This document shows positions 16,734 through 28,100 of a stretch of DNA of 61,155 nucleotides, one piece after another. Numbering within the stretch: position 1 is the stretch's first letter; every line of letters starts with the position of its first letter. Origin of the DNA: Photobacterium sanguinicancri (lineage in GTDB: Bacteria; Pseudomonadota; Gammaproteobacteria; Enterobacterales; Vibrionaceae); contig NZ_NOIF01000008.1 in assembly GCF_002265265.1 (NCBI RefSeq), positions 1-61,155 of the forward strand. Direction: 5' to 3'. A program made the position numbers and the translations under genes. The notes under the pieces were generated by a model that did no database searches, was not told where the DNA came from, and saw only the letters and a list, made by a program, of their open reading frames with translations.

Positions 16734-17717
16734 ATGGCCAAAGTAATCAGTCCTAGCGATCTGAAAACGATCCTACACTCCAAGCGTGCCAATCTTTACT
16801 ACTTGCAGCATTGTCGTGTATTGGTAAATGCAGGGCGAGTTGAATATGTTACCGACCAAGGTAAAGAAAGCCTGTATTGGAATATTCCTATCGCAAATAC
16901 GACCGCACTAATGCTAGGTACAGGCACATCGATTACGCAAGCGGCAATGCGGGAGTTAGCCAAAGCTGGGGTTCTGGTTGGTTTTTGTGGTGGTGGTGGA
17001 ACACCGTTGTACTCGGGCAACGAAGTACAAGTAGACGTGTCTTGGTTACTTCCTCAGTCTGAATATAGACCAACAGAGTATCTCCAACAATGGGTAAGTT
17101 TTTGGTTTGACGACCATCATCGCCTTGAAGCTGCAAAGCTATTTCAATTAGAACGCATAAAGCAAATTCGTAAGCACTGGCTGTCTACCAACATCAAAAA
17201 AGACTTCACTCTTAATGGTGAACAGCTAGAAAGTGCATTGAATCGCTTTGAAGATAAAATGCAAACCTGTGCCACTACGCAAGATCTTCTCTCTTTAGAA
17301 GCAACCACCACTAAAACGCTTTATAAGCTCGCTTGCCATGCCAGCCAATATGGCGATTTTACCCGCTCTGAAAGGGGTAACAGCAGTGATATAGCTAACC
17401 GATTTTTAGACCATGGTAATTATCTCGCTTACGGTTTGGCTGCAACAGCATGTTGGGTGATTGGCCTGCCTCATGGATTAGCGGTATTACATGGTAAAAC
17501 GCGCCGAGGTGGGTTGGTGTTTGACGTCGCAGATATAATTAAAGATGCGTTAATATTACCTCAAGCCTTTATCGCTGCCATGGAAGGAGACGACGAACAA
17601 GAGTTTCGTCAGCGATGCTTAAATCAGTTCCGCTCAGCCCATGCATTAGATGTGATGATCGATACACTGCAAAGCACGGCTTCAGCATTGGCGCAAAATA
17701 ACAAAGTGGAGCAGTAA
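16734..17717 (+). CDS. cas1: CRISPR-associated endonuclease Cas1, subtype I-F
   Basis: A 327-residue integrase of the I-F adaptation complex, which inserts new spacers at the leader end of the array. The C-terminal catalytic helices hold FLDHGNYLAYGLA, GLPHGLAVLHGKTRRGG and LVFDVADIIKD; the His and Asp residues of these stretches, with an upstream Glu, form the metal site. The start ATG follows TAGGTG. It is the first gene of the cas operon and ends 2 bp before the GTG start of cas2-3. The gap of about 200 bp to the IS may hold the promoter. Confidence 0.97.
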   Translation: MAKVISPSDLKTILHSKRANLYYLQHCRVLVNAGRVEYVTDQGKESLYWNIPIANTTALMLGTGTSITQAAMRELAKAGVLVGFCGGGGTPLYSGNEVQVDVSWLLPQSEYRPTEYLQQWVSFWFDDHHRLEAAKLFQLERIKQIRKHWLSTNIKKDFTLNGEQLESALNRFEDKMQTCATTQDLLSLEATTTKTLYKLACHASQYGDFTRSERGNSSDIANRFLDHGNYLAYGLAATACWVIGLPHGLAVLHGKTRRGGLVFDVADIIKDALILPQAFIAAMEGDDEQEFRQRCLNQFRSAHALDVMIDTLQSTASALAQNNKVEQ

Positions 17718-17719
17718 GG

Positions 17720-20700
17720 GTGAATATTTTATTGGTTTCTGAGTGCAGCAAACAAGCCTTACCAGAAACACGCCGCGTCTTAGACCAATTTGCAGAGCGT
17801 AAAGGTAGGCGAACATGGCAGACGCCAATCACCTATGAAGGGCTAAAAACATTAAGACAATTACTAAAGAAAACAGCAAGGCGCAATACCGCTGTCGCTT
17901 GCCATTGGGTGCGTGGTAAAAACCATACTGAATTAATGTGGGTTGTTGGTAATCGTCGCAAGTTTAATTTAGATGGCAGTGTTCCAACTAATACGACTCA
18001 GCGGGATATTCTTCGAAGCCAAGACGAAAATAACATGAATAGCATTCAAACTTCCGCTCTCATGGCTGGAATTGCTGCTCTGTTTCATGATTTTGGGAAA
18101 GGTAACAAACTGTTTCAACAAAAACTAAAACCTAAATCAAAAAGCAAAGGGTTCGAACCTTACCGCCACGAGTGGCTATCTTGCCAACTGTTTATTGGTT
18201 TTGTGGCAGGCAGAACCGATCAAGAGTGGTTAGAGCATCTTGGTTCCGTTTCTGAAAATGATGACAAACCACTAATTGAAGGTTGTGACCCAACGCAAAG
18301 TGTTAGCTTTACTGATTTGTCTCAGTCCCCGCTTGCCCAATGTATTGTCTGGTTGATTTTATCTCATCACCGATTACCAAAATGCCTTGGTGATGGACCA
18401 AAACAAGACTTAAATGATGTGGATAGCTGGCTTACGGGCTTTGGCGCCAATTGGAATGCGCTAAACCATTGCATAGATAAGTTTACTCCTGCAGAAAGAG
18501 TCGCTGTTACCGTGTTTCCTCACGGTACACCAATGCGAAGTTATAAATGGCGCAGTAAAGCCAAGGAGCTATCGAAGCGTGCATTGAATCAAGCTAACTT
18601 GGCGGAGTACGCCTCCCTTGATAAAGCCTTTCCATTACACATTGCTCGCATGGCATTGATGTTGGCTGATCATGCATATTCTTCAGGGGAACCAAATACC
18701 TATTGGCAAGATGAAGGCTATAACGCCAATGCCAATACCTACAGAGAAACAGGAAAGCCAAAACAACAGCTTGATGAGCACTGCGTGGGCGTGGCTCATA
18801 ATGCCTACATATTAGCGCGTACAATGCCTAAGCTTCGCGGGGTAATGCCTGCTATCACCAATCACAAAGGTTTCAAACGTCGCAGCAAAATCAGTAAATT
18901 CCGCTGGCAAGATAAAGCCTACGACTGTGCCTACAGCATTGCTGAACAAACTGAGCAACAAGGCTTTTTCGGCGTAAATATGGCATCCACAGGCCAAGGT
19001 AAAACCTTTGCAAATGCGCGTATTATGTATGGCCTTTCTAATCCTACAATAGGTTGTCGTTTTAGTGTGGCATTAGGCCTACGTACCCTTACTTTACAAA
19101 CGGGTGATGCGCTACAGCAAAGGCTGAACTTAGATACTGACGACCTCGCAGTACACATTGGTTCTCAAGCGGTGAAAGAGCTGTTTTATAAGCAAAAGCA
19201 GCAAGAAGAACTAGAAAAATTAGAGAGAGCTAGCGAAGGTGGAAGTGAGTCAGAACAGATCTTTGCCGAGCATGAATATGTGCGTTATGACGGTGAAATT
19301 GATAACCAGTATTTACATCGTTGGTTAGAAAATAAAGGTGCAGTTCATAAACTAGTAAGTGCTCCAATATCTGTTAGCACCATAGATCATATTATTCCCG
19401 TATCAGAAGGCGTGACAGGAGGCCAACAAATTGCGCCTATGTTACGCCTATTAACCAGTGATTTAGTACTCGATGAACCAGATGACTTTTCGTTAGAAGA
19501 CGATCCAGCACTTGCGCGTTTGGTGTATTTTTCAGGCTTGCTTGGTTCTCGTGTTCTGCTGTCTTCAGCCACGCTACCGCCAGCCTTAGTCACACACTTA
19601 TTTGCTTGTTACCAAAGTGGGCGTGCGCAATACAATCAAGTGATTGGACAGCAAGTTGCCATGCCTGTTTCATGTGCATGGTTTGATGAATTTGGTGTGA
19701 AATCCAGTAGTGCAGGTGGTATCGCTGAATTTAGAGCCAGTCACGATGAGTTTACAAAGCTTAGAGCAGAGAAACTGACCAAACATTCCGAGCATCTACA
19801 CAAAGGTGACTGGCTGAAAATAGCAGAGGTTAAACTTCCACCGCACCAAGTTATCGAAACTTTTGCTAAAACCGTATATCAAGGAATAACTCAGCTTGCC
19901 GTTGATCATAAAACGGTTTCTGAACTGCAAGGCTCTAAAGGGAAAACAGTATCGGCAGGTATTGTTCGCATGGCCAATATTGAGCCTTTAGTGGCTGTAG
20001 CAAAGCACTTGTTAGCAACCCCGCCGCCTGAAAATACGCGCATCCATTACTGTATCTATCATAGCCAGCATCCTTTAGCGGTGCGCTCGGCCATAGAGCA
20101 ACAATTAGATGGGCTGTTGCAACGTGACCGAGACGATCTGCAAGGGATCATCAAAACGCCAGTGGTTGAAGCAGCATTGAACCAATACCCCGAGCAACAC
20201 CATATTTTTGTGGTACTCGCAACGCCCGTGGCGGAAGTCGGGCGAGATCATGACTATGACTGGGCCGTGGTAGAACCAAGCTCTATGCGCTCGATAATCC
20301 AGTTAGCAGGGCGTGTGCAAAGGCACAGGCGCATTGAGCCGCGGAGCACCAATATTTTAGTTTTAAATCAGAACGTTAAGGCGCTTAAAGGCGAAGATAA
20401 AGCAGCCTATTCAAAACCTGGATTCGAAAGTAAGCAAACTTTTAGGTTAAGTAAAAATGGCCCCAAGACGCCATGTCTTCAGCTTTCGTCTCATGATTTA
20501 TGCTTGCAGATGGAAGCAAGCAACCTACATAAAATTAGCTCTTCACCAAGATTTGTTGAACCTGATAGAAGTCAGCTATTTGTAAATAAACAAGTAGGTG
20601 GTTTTATTGAACTCGAACATCTCGCTATGAATTTAAAGCTCAGAGATACGGTGAAGCCTTGGTACAGCAACAGCAAAGCGCATTTATTTGCGGAGTTCCA

Positions 20701-21055
20701 AAAGCAGACACCATTTAGACAAAGTAACCCGTCTATTGATTACGTATGTATGTTGAATGAGCTTGATGAAGAGCCTGTATTCAAACAGTGGGATAGGGTG
20801 TCGAATGAACTTATTGACTCGTCTGGTTTTGCGCCTTTTGGCGAGTTGTTGGTGGCTGATAGTAATTCAATTTGGGGGGCCGCAGAGTTGCCTGAGGTTA
20901 TTGAACAGCTATCCGAATGGCACGATACAGAGTTGCAAGAAACCTGTATTCAGTTTGCTTCGGTTAGCTTACGAGCACCATGCGAGAACGAGTTAGGCAA
21001 GCAATGGTTGTATCACCCTGTACTCGGAATTTTTGAAGGGAAAGATATGAGCTAG
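17720..21055 (+). CDS. cas3: Cas2-Cas3 fusion nuclease-helicase, subtype I-F
   Basis: An 1111-residue protein with three parts: an N-terminal Cas2-like domain (about residues 1-95, MNILLVSECSKQALPETRR), an HD nuclease (LFHDFGKGNK, with His-Asp at 123-124, and a later YRHEW), and a superfamily 2 helicase with Walker A STGQGKT near residue 425 and the DEPD box near residue 583. Cas2 fused to Cas3 defines subtype I-F. The protein acts in spacer acquisition with Cas1 and degrades targets bound by the Csy complex. The start is GTG after GGAG. The length is normal and all motifs are intact. Confidence 0.97.
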   Translation: MNILLVSECSKQALPETRRVLDQFAERKGRRTWQTPITYEGLKTLRQLLKKTARRNTAVACHWVRGKNHTELMWVVGNRRKFNLDGSVPTNTTQRDILRSQDENNMNSIQTSALMAGIAALFHDFGKGNKLFQQKLKPKSKSKGFEPYRHEWLSCQLFIGFVAGRTDQEWLEHLGSVSENDDKPLIEGCDPTQSVSFTDLSQSPLAQCIVWLILSHHRLPKCLGDGPKQDLNDVDSWLTGFGANWNALNHCIDKFTPAERVAVTVFPHGTPMRSYKWRSKAKELSKRALNQANLAEYASLDKAFPLHIARMALMLADHAYSSGEPNTYWQDEGYNANANTYRETGKPKQQLDEHCVGVAHNAYILARTMPKLRGVMPAITNHKGFKRRSKISKFRWQDKAYDCAYSIAEQTEQQGFFGVNMASTGQGKTFANARIMYGLSNPTIGCRFSVALGLRTLTLQTGDALQQRLNLDTDDLAVHIGSQAVKELFYKQKQQEELEKLERASEGGSESEQIFAEHEYVRYDGEIDNQYLHRWLENKGAVHKLVSAPISVSTIDHIIPVSEGVTGGQQIAPMLRLLTSDLVLDEPDDFSLEDDPALARLVYFSGLLGSRVLLSSATLPPALVTHLFACYQSGRAQYNQVIGQQVAMPVSCAWFDEFGVKSSSAGGIAEFRASHDEFTKLRAEKLTKHSEHLHKGDWLKIAEVKLPPHQVIETFAKTVYQGITQLAVDHKTVSELQGSKGKTVSAGIVRMANIEPLVAVAKHLLATPPPENTRIHYCIYHSQHPLAVRSAIEQQLDGLLQRDRDDLQGIIKTPVVEAALNQYPEQHHIFVVLATPVAEVGRDHDYDWAVVEPSSMRSIIQLAGRVQRHRRIEPRSTNILVLNQNVKALKGEDKAAYSKPGFESKQTFRLSKNGPKTPCLQLSSHDLCLQMEASNLHKISSSPRFVEPDRSQLFVNKQVGGFIELEHLAMNLKLRDTVKPWYSNSKAHLFAEFQKQTPFRQSNPSIDYVCMLNELDEEPVFKQWDRVSNELIDSSGFAPFGELLVADSNSIWGAAELPEVIEQLSEWHDTELQETCIQFASVSLRAPCENELGKQWLYHPVLGIFEGKDMS

Positions 21056-21215
21056 TGATTATGCTAGCTCAGCAAGCTACCTGTTCGGTAGTAAACGGTA
21101 TGAAAAATACTGCAGTATATTTCTAAGCTACGCGGAACGTAAAACGAAGATTTTAAGCCAATGGTAGTGAGATGTGAATTAATGCTCAATATGAAACAAA
21201 TACCACTGTAAGGTT

Positions 21216-21245
21216 TTGTATTTGATGTTAAATTTACGGTATCTT
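21216..21245 (+). promoter_or_regulatory. Possible promoter of the csy operon
   Basis: Within the 216-bp gap between cas2-3 and csy1, TTGTAT and TATCTT are separated by 18 bp and end 26 bp before the csy1 start. The gap is large for a simple operon, so separate expression of interference genes is plausible. The match to the sigma-70 consensus is moderate. Confidence 0.35.
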
Positions 21246-21271
21246 GTCACACCATATCTTATGGAGGGATA

Positions 21272-22576
21272 ATGGCAGAATCATTAACCAAAGCAATTCA
21301 TCACTTTATTGAGGATCGCTATCAAACCAAGCGAGAAGCACTCGATAAAGACCATGAAAAGGAACGTAGTCAGGCGACAACGGCGCAAGACATAGAGAGC
21401 GTTGACGTCACATTTGCTGATAAGCGAGACAAGCTACGTTCAGATTTTGATGCCTCAAACTGGTTGGATAGCGCAGCGAAAAGGGCTTCGCAGATCAGCA
21501 TGGCAACCCATGCCGTTAAGTTCACTCATAGTTCCGCCAAAGGCACAAATGTTCTAGCTGCTGACTTAGGGCAAGACAATCGTTATCTAGATACTGCCGT
21601 ACTACAAATGCCCGCCATTGACGCAGTAGGTAATGCAGCAGCGCTTGATGTCGCAAGGTTATTGCAGCTATCGGATGACAACGGTGAGTCTTTGCTTGAT
21701 TACTTGAAATTAGATGATGTGTCGTCTTTGAAAGTCATAGCTAAAAATGATACTCAGCTAGAAGAGTGGCGAGTTGGCTTAAAGCAAGCGTTGCTAGATG
21801 CCACACCAAGCAGCCACACACTCGCTAAACAAGTTTATTTTCCCATCGCGGATAACGAGTACCACTTGTTAGCGCCGCTGTATTCTTCTTCGCTTTCTCA
21901 GGCGATCTATCAAGAGATTAATCACAGCCGCTTTAGCCAAGAGATGGTGGCAGCCCGAGAAGCACGTAAAAAACAAGTACCGCATTCAGAACCTGTTGTG
22001 GCATACCCGAACTTAGCCGTGACGATTGCTGGTGGCTCTAAACCACAAAACGTATCACAGCTTAATTCAGGTCGAGGTGGGCGTAATTATCTATTTTCTA
22101 CTCGTCCTCCTGAGTGGCAATCGCAGCTTAAAGCGCCACTAACCAGTGACAACATCTTTACTCACCCAGAGCTTCGCTATGCCACGCGATTTGCTATCAA
22201 GCGCCTAGTGAGCTTTTTGATTCAAGTGAATCAGCAAGAGCGAGAAAGTAACTTAGCTATCCGAAACAAAGTTAAGCGGTTAGTTGATGAAGTGATTGAT
22301 GAAGTGTTTGCCAAAGTAAGCCAATGGCAGCAATTATCTCTAGGGTGGAGTGACGAGACCAATGAACTACCTGCTGCGCAATGTCGTTGGCTAGATCCCA
22401 ACAACCCTAAGTGGGATCAGCATGATGACCAATGGCTGCAAGATATTGCTAAAGCATTCGGTGGTTGGTTAGTCGCTAATGTAAATCACTTTGCCAAAGA
22501 TGAGCTCTCACTCGGCCTTGTGGAATCAAATCAATGGCAAGAAGCCTTTAAGCAAGCACTGTGGGAGATAAGCTAA
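21272..22576 (+). CDS. csy1: Csy1 (Cas8f), large subunit of the type I-F surveillance complex
   Basis: A 434-residue protein with Csy1 features, including an N-terminal helical segment rich in Lys and Glu and the conserved NSGRGGRNYLFSTRPP motif near residue 267. Csy1 pairs with Csy2 at the 5-prime end of the crRNA and helps to read the GG PAM. The ribosome binding site is GGAGGG. Its stop overlaps the csy2 start as TAATG, consistent with coupled translation of an equimolar pair. Confidence 0.95.
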   Translation: MAESLTKAIHHFIEDRYQTKREALDKDHEKERSQATTAQDIESVDVTFADKRDKLRSDFDASNWLDSAAKRASQISMATHAVKFTHSSAKGTNVLAADLGQDNRYLDTAVLQMPAIDAVGNAAALDVARLLQLSDDNGESLLDYLKLDDVSSLKVIAKNDTQLEEWRVGLKQALLDATPSSHTLAKQVYFPIADNEYHLLAPLYSSSLSQAIYQEINHSRFSQEMVAAREARKKQVPHSEPVVAYPNLAVTIAGGSKPQNVSQLNSGRGGRNYLFSTRPPEWQSQLKAPLTSDNIFTHPELRYATRFAIKRLVSFLIQVNQQERESNLAIRNKVKRLVDEVIDEVFAKVSQWQQLSLGWSDETNELPAAQCRWLDPNNPKWDQHDDQWLQDIAKAFGGWLVANVNHFAKDELSLGLVESNQWQEAFKQALWEIS

Positions 22577-23511
22577 TGGCAGCACAATATCTTATCTTAA
22601 AAAACATATGCATCAGTAATGCTAATGCGATTGCTGGGTTTACTTATGGCTTTCCTGCTGTTACGCACTTTCTTGGTTACGTACATGCGTTATCGCGTAA
22701 GTTACAGCAAAGCCACGGCATTCGTTTAGACGATGTTGGCATCATGTGTCACCAGCATCAAGTTCATGCTTATCGAGAAAATCAATACGAGCCTTACTCC
22801 TTTGCCTTGACTCGAAACCCGTTAACAAAAGAGGGAAAGACAGCGCCGATTAATGAAGAAGGGCGCATGCACTTAACGGTCTCTTTAGTGATTAAAGCAA
22901 GCGGTATCAATATTGTTAGTGAGCAAATACGGGATGAACAATGTGCCGCGATCAAAGCGTTAGCCGAAAGGCATAAGTTAGCAGGCGGGCGTATTACTTC
23001 TATCGACAGTTGCAAACTGGCTAAGAGTGATTGCCATAAAGCGATTTTGCGCCGTTTATTACCGGGTTTTGTGCTACGTGAACGTTCAGATTTACTGGCT
23101 GAAAAGAATGAACAAAGCGGTAGTTCGTTAGGGAACTGGTTGGACTTTTCAGCCCTTAAATTTTCAGCGACAGACGAGCCATTAAGTGACTCGGACGAAA
23201 GCGGTAAAGTGAAATGGGAAAAAGTAGCAAAGCCCAAAGGTTACCTAGTGCCAATTCAAATTGGCTACAAGCAAATAGCGCCAACCTACTCAGCAGGAGA
23301 AGTCGCTAATGTACGCGACAACCAAACACCAGTGAGCTTTGTTGAGCCAGTGCACAGCATTGGTGAGTGGGTTGGAGCGCCGAGTAAGCTCGAATCTCTA
23401 CAAGAAATAATGTGGCAATACAATTACCACGCCCCGTTTTATGTATGTCGGACTCAAGAGATTGCAGAGGGCGACACAATGGCTGATGAAGAATTAGATT
23501 TCGATTTTTAA
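22576..23511 (+). CDS. csy2: Csy2 (Cas5f), type I-F complex subunit
   Basis: A 311-residue RAMP-type protein that binds the 5-prime handle of the crRNA together with Csy1. It begins [20 protein letters not shown] and contains [14 protein letters not shown], which are recurrent in Csy2. The start at 22576 is the ATG that overlaps the csy1 stop; an earlier in-frame codon at 22561 is inside csy1. Csy3 follows after 11 bp. Confidence 0.95.
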   Translation: MAAQYLILKNICISNANAIAGFTYGFPAVTHFLGYVHALSRKLQQSHGIRLDDVGIMCHQHQVHAYRENQYEPYSFALTRNPLTKEGKTAPINEEGRMHLTVSLVIKASGINIVSEQIRDEQCAAIKALAERHKLAGGRITSIDSCKLAKSDCHKAILRRLLPGFVLRERSDLLAEKNEQSGSSLGNWLDFSALKFSATDEPLSDSDESGKVKWEKVAKPKGYLVPIQIGYKQIAPTYSAGEVANVRDNQTPVSFVEPVHSIGEWVGAPSKLESLQEIMWQYNYHAPFYVCRTQEIAEGDTMADEELDFDF

Positions 23512-23522
23512 GGAAAATAACA

Positions 23523-24506
23523 ATGACAAAATTAACCACCCCTTCCGTATTGGCTTTTGAATCTAAACTTGCGTGTTCAGATGCCGTCATGCTTTCAGGT
23601 AACTGGCAAGATCGCGCTGAAAAAAGTGGCTGGACTGCAATTCAAGTAACAGAAAAATCAGTACGTGGTACCATTTCAAACCGCTTGAAAGGCGCGAAAG
23701 CCAGTAAAATCGATGCTGAAGTAGAAAAAGCTAACTTACAAACTGTCGATAACGCCGCGTTACCATTTGATTCCGACACACTGAAAGTCACCTTCACATT
23801 GCGTGTATTAGGCGACTTAGCTGTGCCATCAACTTGTAATAACCCTGAGTATCAGTCTGCTTTAGCGGATAAGATCTCTAGTTATGTTCAAGCAAATGGC
23901 TTTAAAGAACTGGCGAAGCGTTACGCTACCAACTTAGCTAATGGTCGTTTCTTGTGGCGTAACCGCGTAGGTGCAGAGCAAGTAGAAGTGCGTATCAGCC
24001 ACGGTGAACAGCAGTGGACATTCGATGCACAAGATCTTTGTTTGAAATCTTTTGATCACAATAACGATAAATTAGAGCAAATATCATCTGTTATTGAATT
24101 AGGGCTTTTAGGCGAAAAAGCAACACTATTGACAGTTGAAGCCTATGTTCAACTTGGTGAAGCGCAAACTGTTTTTCCATCACAAGAATTGGTAATGAAC
24201 TCTGGCGACAAGAAGAGTAAGTTCCTTTATCAGCTTGGCGGCCAAGCAGCCATGCACTCGCAAAAAATTGGTAATGCTTTGCGCACGATTGATACTTGGT
24301 ACCCACAAAGTGACGAGTTTGGTCCAATTGCCATTGAACCATATGGTAGCGTAACCAACCGTGGTGTTGCCTACCGTAAACCAAAAGACAAAACAGATTT
24401 CTATAACATTCTTGATAGCTGGATGCTGAAAGATAAAACCCCAGAGCTTAATGATCAACACTACCTAATGGCGATGTTGGTTCGCGGTGGCGTATTCGGA
24501 GAGTAA
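23523..24506 (+). CDS. csy3: Csy3 (Cas7f), backbone subunit of the type I-F complex
   Basis: A 327-residue RNA-binding backbone protein, six copies of which line the crRNA in characterised Csy complexes. [13 protein letters not shown] near the N terminus and the [14 protein letters not shown] segment near residue 140 are typical. The start follows AAGGA. The gene ends 2 bp before csy4. The length is normal for the family. Confidence 0.96.
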   Translation: MTKLTTPSVLAFESKLACSDAVMLSGNWQDRAEKSGWTAIQVTEKSVRGTISNRLKGAKASKIDAEVEKANLQTVDNAALPFDSDTLKVTFTLRVLGDLAVPSTCNNPEYQSALADKISSYVQANGFKELAKRYATNLANGRFLWRNRVGAEQVEVRISHGEQQWTFDAQDLCLKSFDHNNDKLEQISSVIELGLLGEKATLLTVEAYVQLGEAQTVFPSQELVMNSGDKKSKFLYQLGGQAAMHSQKIGNALRTIDTWYPQSDEFGPIAIEPYGSVTNRGVAYRKPKDKTDFYNILDSWMLKDKTPELNDQHYLMAMLVRGGVFGE

Positions 24507-24508
24507 TA

Positions 24509-25063
24509 ATGGATTACTACCTTGATATTCAAGTAGAGCCGGATCTCGAAATTACGGCGCCTGCTTTATTAAATAATCTATTCGCCAAGTTCCATCGCGT
24601 AATGGCTCAAACTTGCAAAGGGCAGGTTGCAGTAAGCTTTCCAAAGCATGGCCGAGTGCTAGGTGATGTGCTGCGTTTACATGGATCTAAGCCAACTATT
24701 GAGTTACTTATGGATCAACCTTGGCTAAAAGGGCTGAGAGATTACACTCAAGTTGGCGATGTGCTGCCCGTTCCATCCGATCTAATTGGTTATCGTACTG
24801 TTTCGCGGCTGCAAAAGAAAAGCCCGCAAAACTTGCGTAAGCGATCCATTGCAAAAGGTTGGTTAAGAGAGGAAGAAGCACGGCACAAAATTCCTGATAC
24901 CAAACAACCACAATTGGATTTACCGTATTTGCAGTTGCAAAGCCTTTCTAATAAAAACGTACTGCGTATTTATGTGAAGCATGGTGATATTACCCAGCAA
25001 GCCGTAAACGGTGAATACTCTAGCTATGGTTTTAGTTCACAAGCAACTATTCCTTGGTTCTAG
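24509..25063 (+). CDS. cas6f: Csy4 (Cas6f), crRNA-processing endonuclease
   Basis: A 184-residue endoribonuclease that cleaves each repeat at the base of its hairpin and stays bound to the mature crRNA. MDYYLDIQVEPDLEI matches the N-terminal strand, with the catalytic His expected at FAKFHRVMAQ (His about 29), and the basic helix LQKKSPQNLRKRSIAKGW (about residues 104-121) is the repeat-binding arginine-rich helix. The C terminus YGFSSQATIPWF is typical. It is the last cas gene, 136 bp before the first repeat. Confidence 0.95.
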   Translation: MDYYLDIQVEPDLEITAPALLNNLFAKFHRVMAQTCKGQVAVSFPKHGRVLGDVLRLHGSKPTIELLMDQPWLKGLRDYTQVGDVLPVPSDLIGYRTVSRLQKKSPQNLRKRSIAKGWLREEEARHKIPDTKQPQLDLPYLQLQSLSNKNVLRIYVKHGDITQQAVNGEYSSYGFSSQATIPWF

Positions 25064-25199
25064 CTTTTTTACCCTATTTTTTTGCTACTTGTAACTCATT
25101 GATTTTTAACTAGTGAGTAGGGTAGTTAAAAAATAGGGTTTTTCTTGTTTATTTCCCTCAAGCTCTTTAACAATCAAGCCTTCAGCGATAAAATTAACG
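25064..25199 (+). promoter_or_regulatory. CRISPR leader with long inverted repeat
   Basis: This AT-rich 136-bp stretch between csy4 and the first repeat is the leader, where array transcription and spacer integration start. It contains ACCCTATTTTTT (25071-25082) and its exact complement AAAAAATAGGGT (25128-25139), which can pair over a 45-nt loop and are followed by TTTTTCTTG; this may terminate the csy message or act in the leader itself. An incomplete IHF-like sequence (AATCAAGCCTTCA) lies near 25172. Confidence 0.7.
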
Positions 25200-28100
25200 C
25201 TTCACTGCCGAACAGGCAGCTTAGAAAACCAAGTCCGGCAGACATTCCATGCCAGTAACCTTCACTGCCGAACAGGCAGCTTAGAAACACACAACGGGCT
25301 GGAAGATTTCCGACTGTCGCTTCACTGCCGAACAGGCAGCTTAGAAATTGGAGCCTTGCTAATTCCAGTCGCTTTATTTCTTCACTGCCGAACAGGCAGC
25401 TTAGAAAAAACCCACCAGAGGGTAGTGAATCATGATGATCTTCACTGCCGAACAGGCAGCTTAGAAAGACAAGAACGCTAATCCATGAGAACCCAAACAC
25501 TTCACTGCCGAACAGGCAGCTTAGAAAGTAAAGCACGTGAATTTGTCCTGGGCTTATCTCTTCACTGCCGAACAGGCAGCTTAGAAAGACAAGTGCTGCG
25601 ATCACTTGAAAAAAGAACCCTTCACTGCCGAACAGGCAGCTTAGAAAAGGTGTAAACTCGGGCGGGTCATTCAGTAAATCTTCACTGCCGAACAGGCAGC
25701 TTAGAAATAAGAATGCCAGCCTGGAATGGTATCAGTTCACTTCACTGCCGAACAGGCAGCTTAGAAAAGCATACCAGGAGCTTGGTGAGTACTGGAAAAC
25801 TTCACTGCCGAACAGGCAGCTTAGAAACGCAGAAATGCGCGGCGACCCCGTGGAAGACCCTTCACTGCCGAACAGGCAGCTTAGAAAAATATGTACTGGC
25901 GCCTCACCAATCTCGCGTACTTCACTGCCGAACAGGCAGCTTAGAAAATCGAAGGCAACGTCACCGGCTTAATTAAAGGCTTCACTGCCGAACAGGCAGC
26001 TTAGAAAGTATTCGTTACATGCCGTGGATTAACCGCATTCTTCACTGCCGAACAGGCAGCTTAGAAATAATCGCTTACGCAACAAAGCAAGGTTATGAGC
26101 TTCACTGCCGAACAGGCAGCTTAGAAAGCTGATACTTCGCAAATCGACCATATGTTTTTCTTCACTGCCGAACAGGCAGCTTAGAAAACTTTATTAAAAG
26201 CGGTATCTGAATCGGTGTAACTTCACTGCCGAACAGGCAGCTTAGAAACAGAATCACTTTATCTTTTGTTGTGGCCATAAGCTTCACTGCCGAACAGGCA
26301 GCTTAGAAAAGTGATAGCAAGGTCACTGAGAGTGACAAGCACTTCACTGCCGAACAGGCAGCTTAGAAAACGGACAACTTTGTCCACGGTCAAACAGTAA
26401 TCTTCACTGCCGAACAGGCAGCTTAGAAATAGTATGAACCCTGAATACTCACCACTCCAAGCTTCACTGCCGAACAGGCAGCTTAGAAAATCACCGCAGC
26501 AGGGTTAGACATCAACCCCATCTTCACTGCCGAACAGGCAGCTTAGAAAGTTGGAATTGGCCAAAAGATTGGACCTAAGAACTTCACTGCCGAACAGGCA
26601 GCTTAGAAAGGTGGCTTTCCTTGTCAGGCGTGGTCAATGGCCTTCACTGCCGAACAGGCAGCTTAGAAATTCCAGGCACGCTTGTTACTTCTGACTTATC
26701 TCTTCACTGCCGAACAGGCAGCTTAGAAAGGTAACTAAATCAATTGATGACCAGTCAATATCTTCACTGCCGAACAGGCAGCTTAGAAACCCTGAACACT
26801 GTTAACGAAATTCCACAACTTCTTCACTGCCGAACAGGCAGCTTAGAAATGGCGAGATTGAGTTATTTTGATGTACTCACCCTTCACTGCCGAACAGGCA
26901 GCTTAGAAAGTAACTGTTTGTGTCGTTGTCTAGCTGCCCGACTTCACTGCCGAACAGGCAGCTTAGAAATTAAACGCGGCGAAGAAGAAATCAGCCAAAT
27001 CCTTCACTGCCGAACAGGCAGCTTAGAAACACGGGCTTGGCGACCATTTCCGACAGTCGGACTTCACTGCCGAACAGGCAGCTTAGAAAAAACACAAACA
27101 CGCGGCTTGCATCAATAGTGACTTCACTGCCGAACAGGCAGCTTAGAAAACAACAAAGCAAACGGAACTCACATCAACGATCTTCACTGCCGAACAGGCA
27201 GCTTAGAAAATGCGCTGAGCAAATGAACGTGCATTCTCAGACTTCACTGCCGAACAGGCAGCTTAGAAAATTGATGTGGTATGCGCAAGTATCCAGCTAG
27301 ACTTCACTGCCGAACAGGCAGCTTAGAAACCAGCCCTACATACTCTGTTGTTGGTGGTCTTCTTCACTGCCGAACAGGCAGCTTAGAAAGTTCATCATCA
27401 TGTTGTCGAATGCTTCACCAACTTCACTGCCGAACAGGCAGCTTAGAAAAATTACACCCCACTCACTGACTGAAAATGCACCTTCACTGCCGAACAGGCA
27501 GCTTAGAAACACACGTCAAAACATTTAAAAGACACTTAGAACTTCACTGCCGAACAGGCAGCTTAGAAATGTCAAACAATAACGAAGATATGATAAAAAA
27601 GCTTCACTGCCGAACAGGCAGCTTAGAAAAGGTACATGCGGTGAGATGGTTGCACACCTGCCTTCACTGCCGAACAGGCAGCTTAGAAATATGAACCAAG
27701 GTACGAAAGCAGAAGGCTTGCCTTCACTGCCGAACAGGCAGCTTAGAAATTACTTGCTCACCGTGGTATCTGCGACCGATACTTCACTGCCGAACAGGCA
27801 GCTTAGAAAAGTAAGCTACACGGGTTATGCGTCCAAATAATCTTCACTGCCGAACAGGCAGCTTAGAAAAAAAATCAACCCAAGCCCAGCAGAAACGATA
27901 CCTTCACTGCCGAACAGGCAGCTTAGAAACGCAGATAATGAAGTAATAGCCGACTTGTACTCTTCACTGCCGAACAGGCAGCTTAGAAAAATATCTTGAA
28001 CCCATCACCTCCCGTGCGGAACTTCACTGCCGAACAGGCAGCTTAGAAATTGATGAGGTTGGGGCTAGATTTGGTAAATACCTTCACTGCCGAACAGGCA

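Noticed and set aside
25174..27840. Several long open frames with a repeated short peptide inside the array region (for example on the minus strand with SCLFGSE units).
   Set aside because: They are translations of the 28-nt CRISPR repeat at 60-bp period and are not genes.
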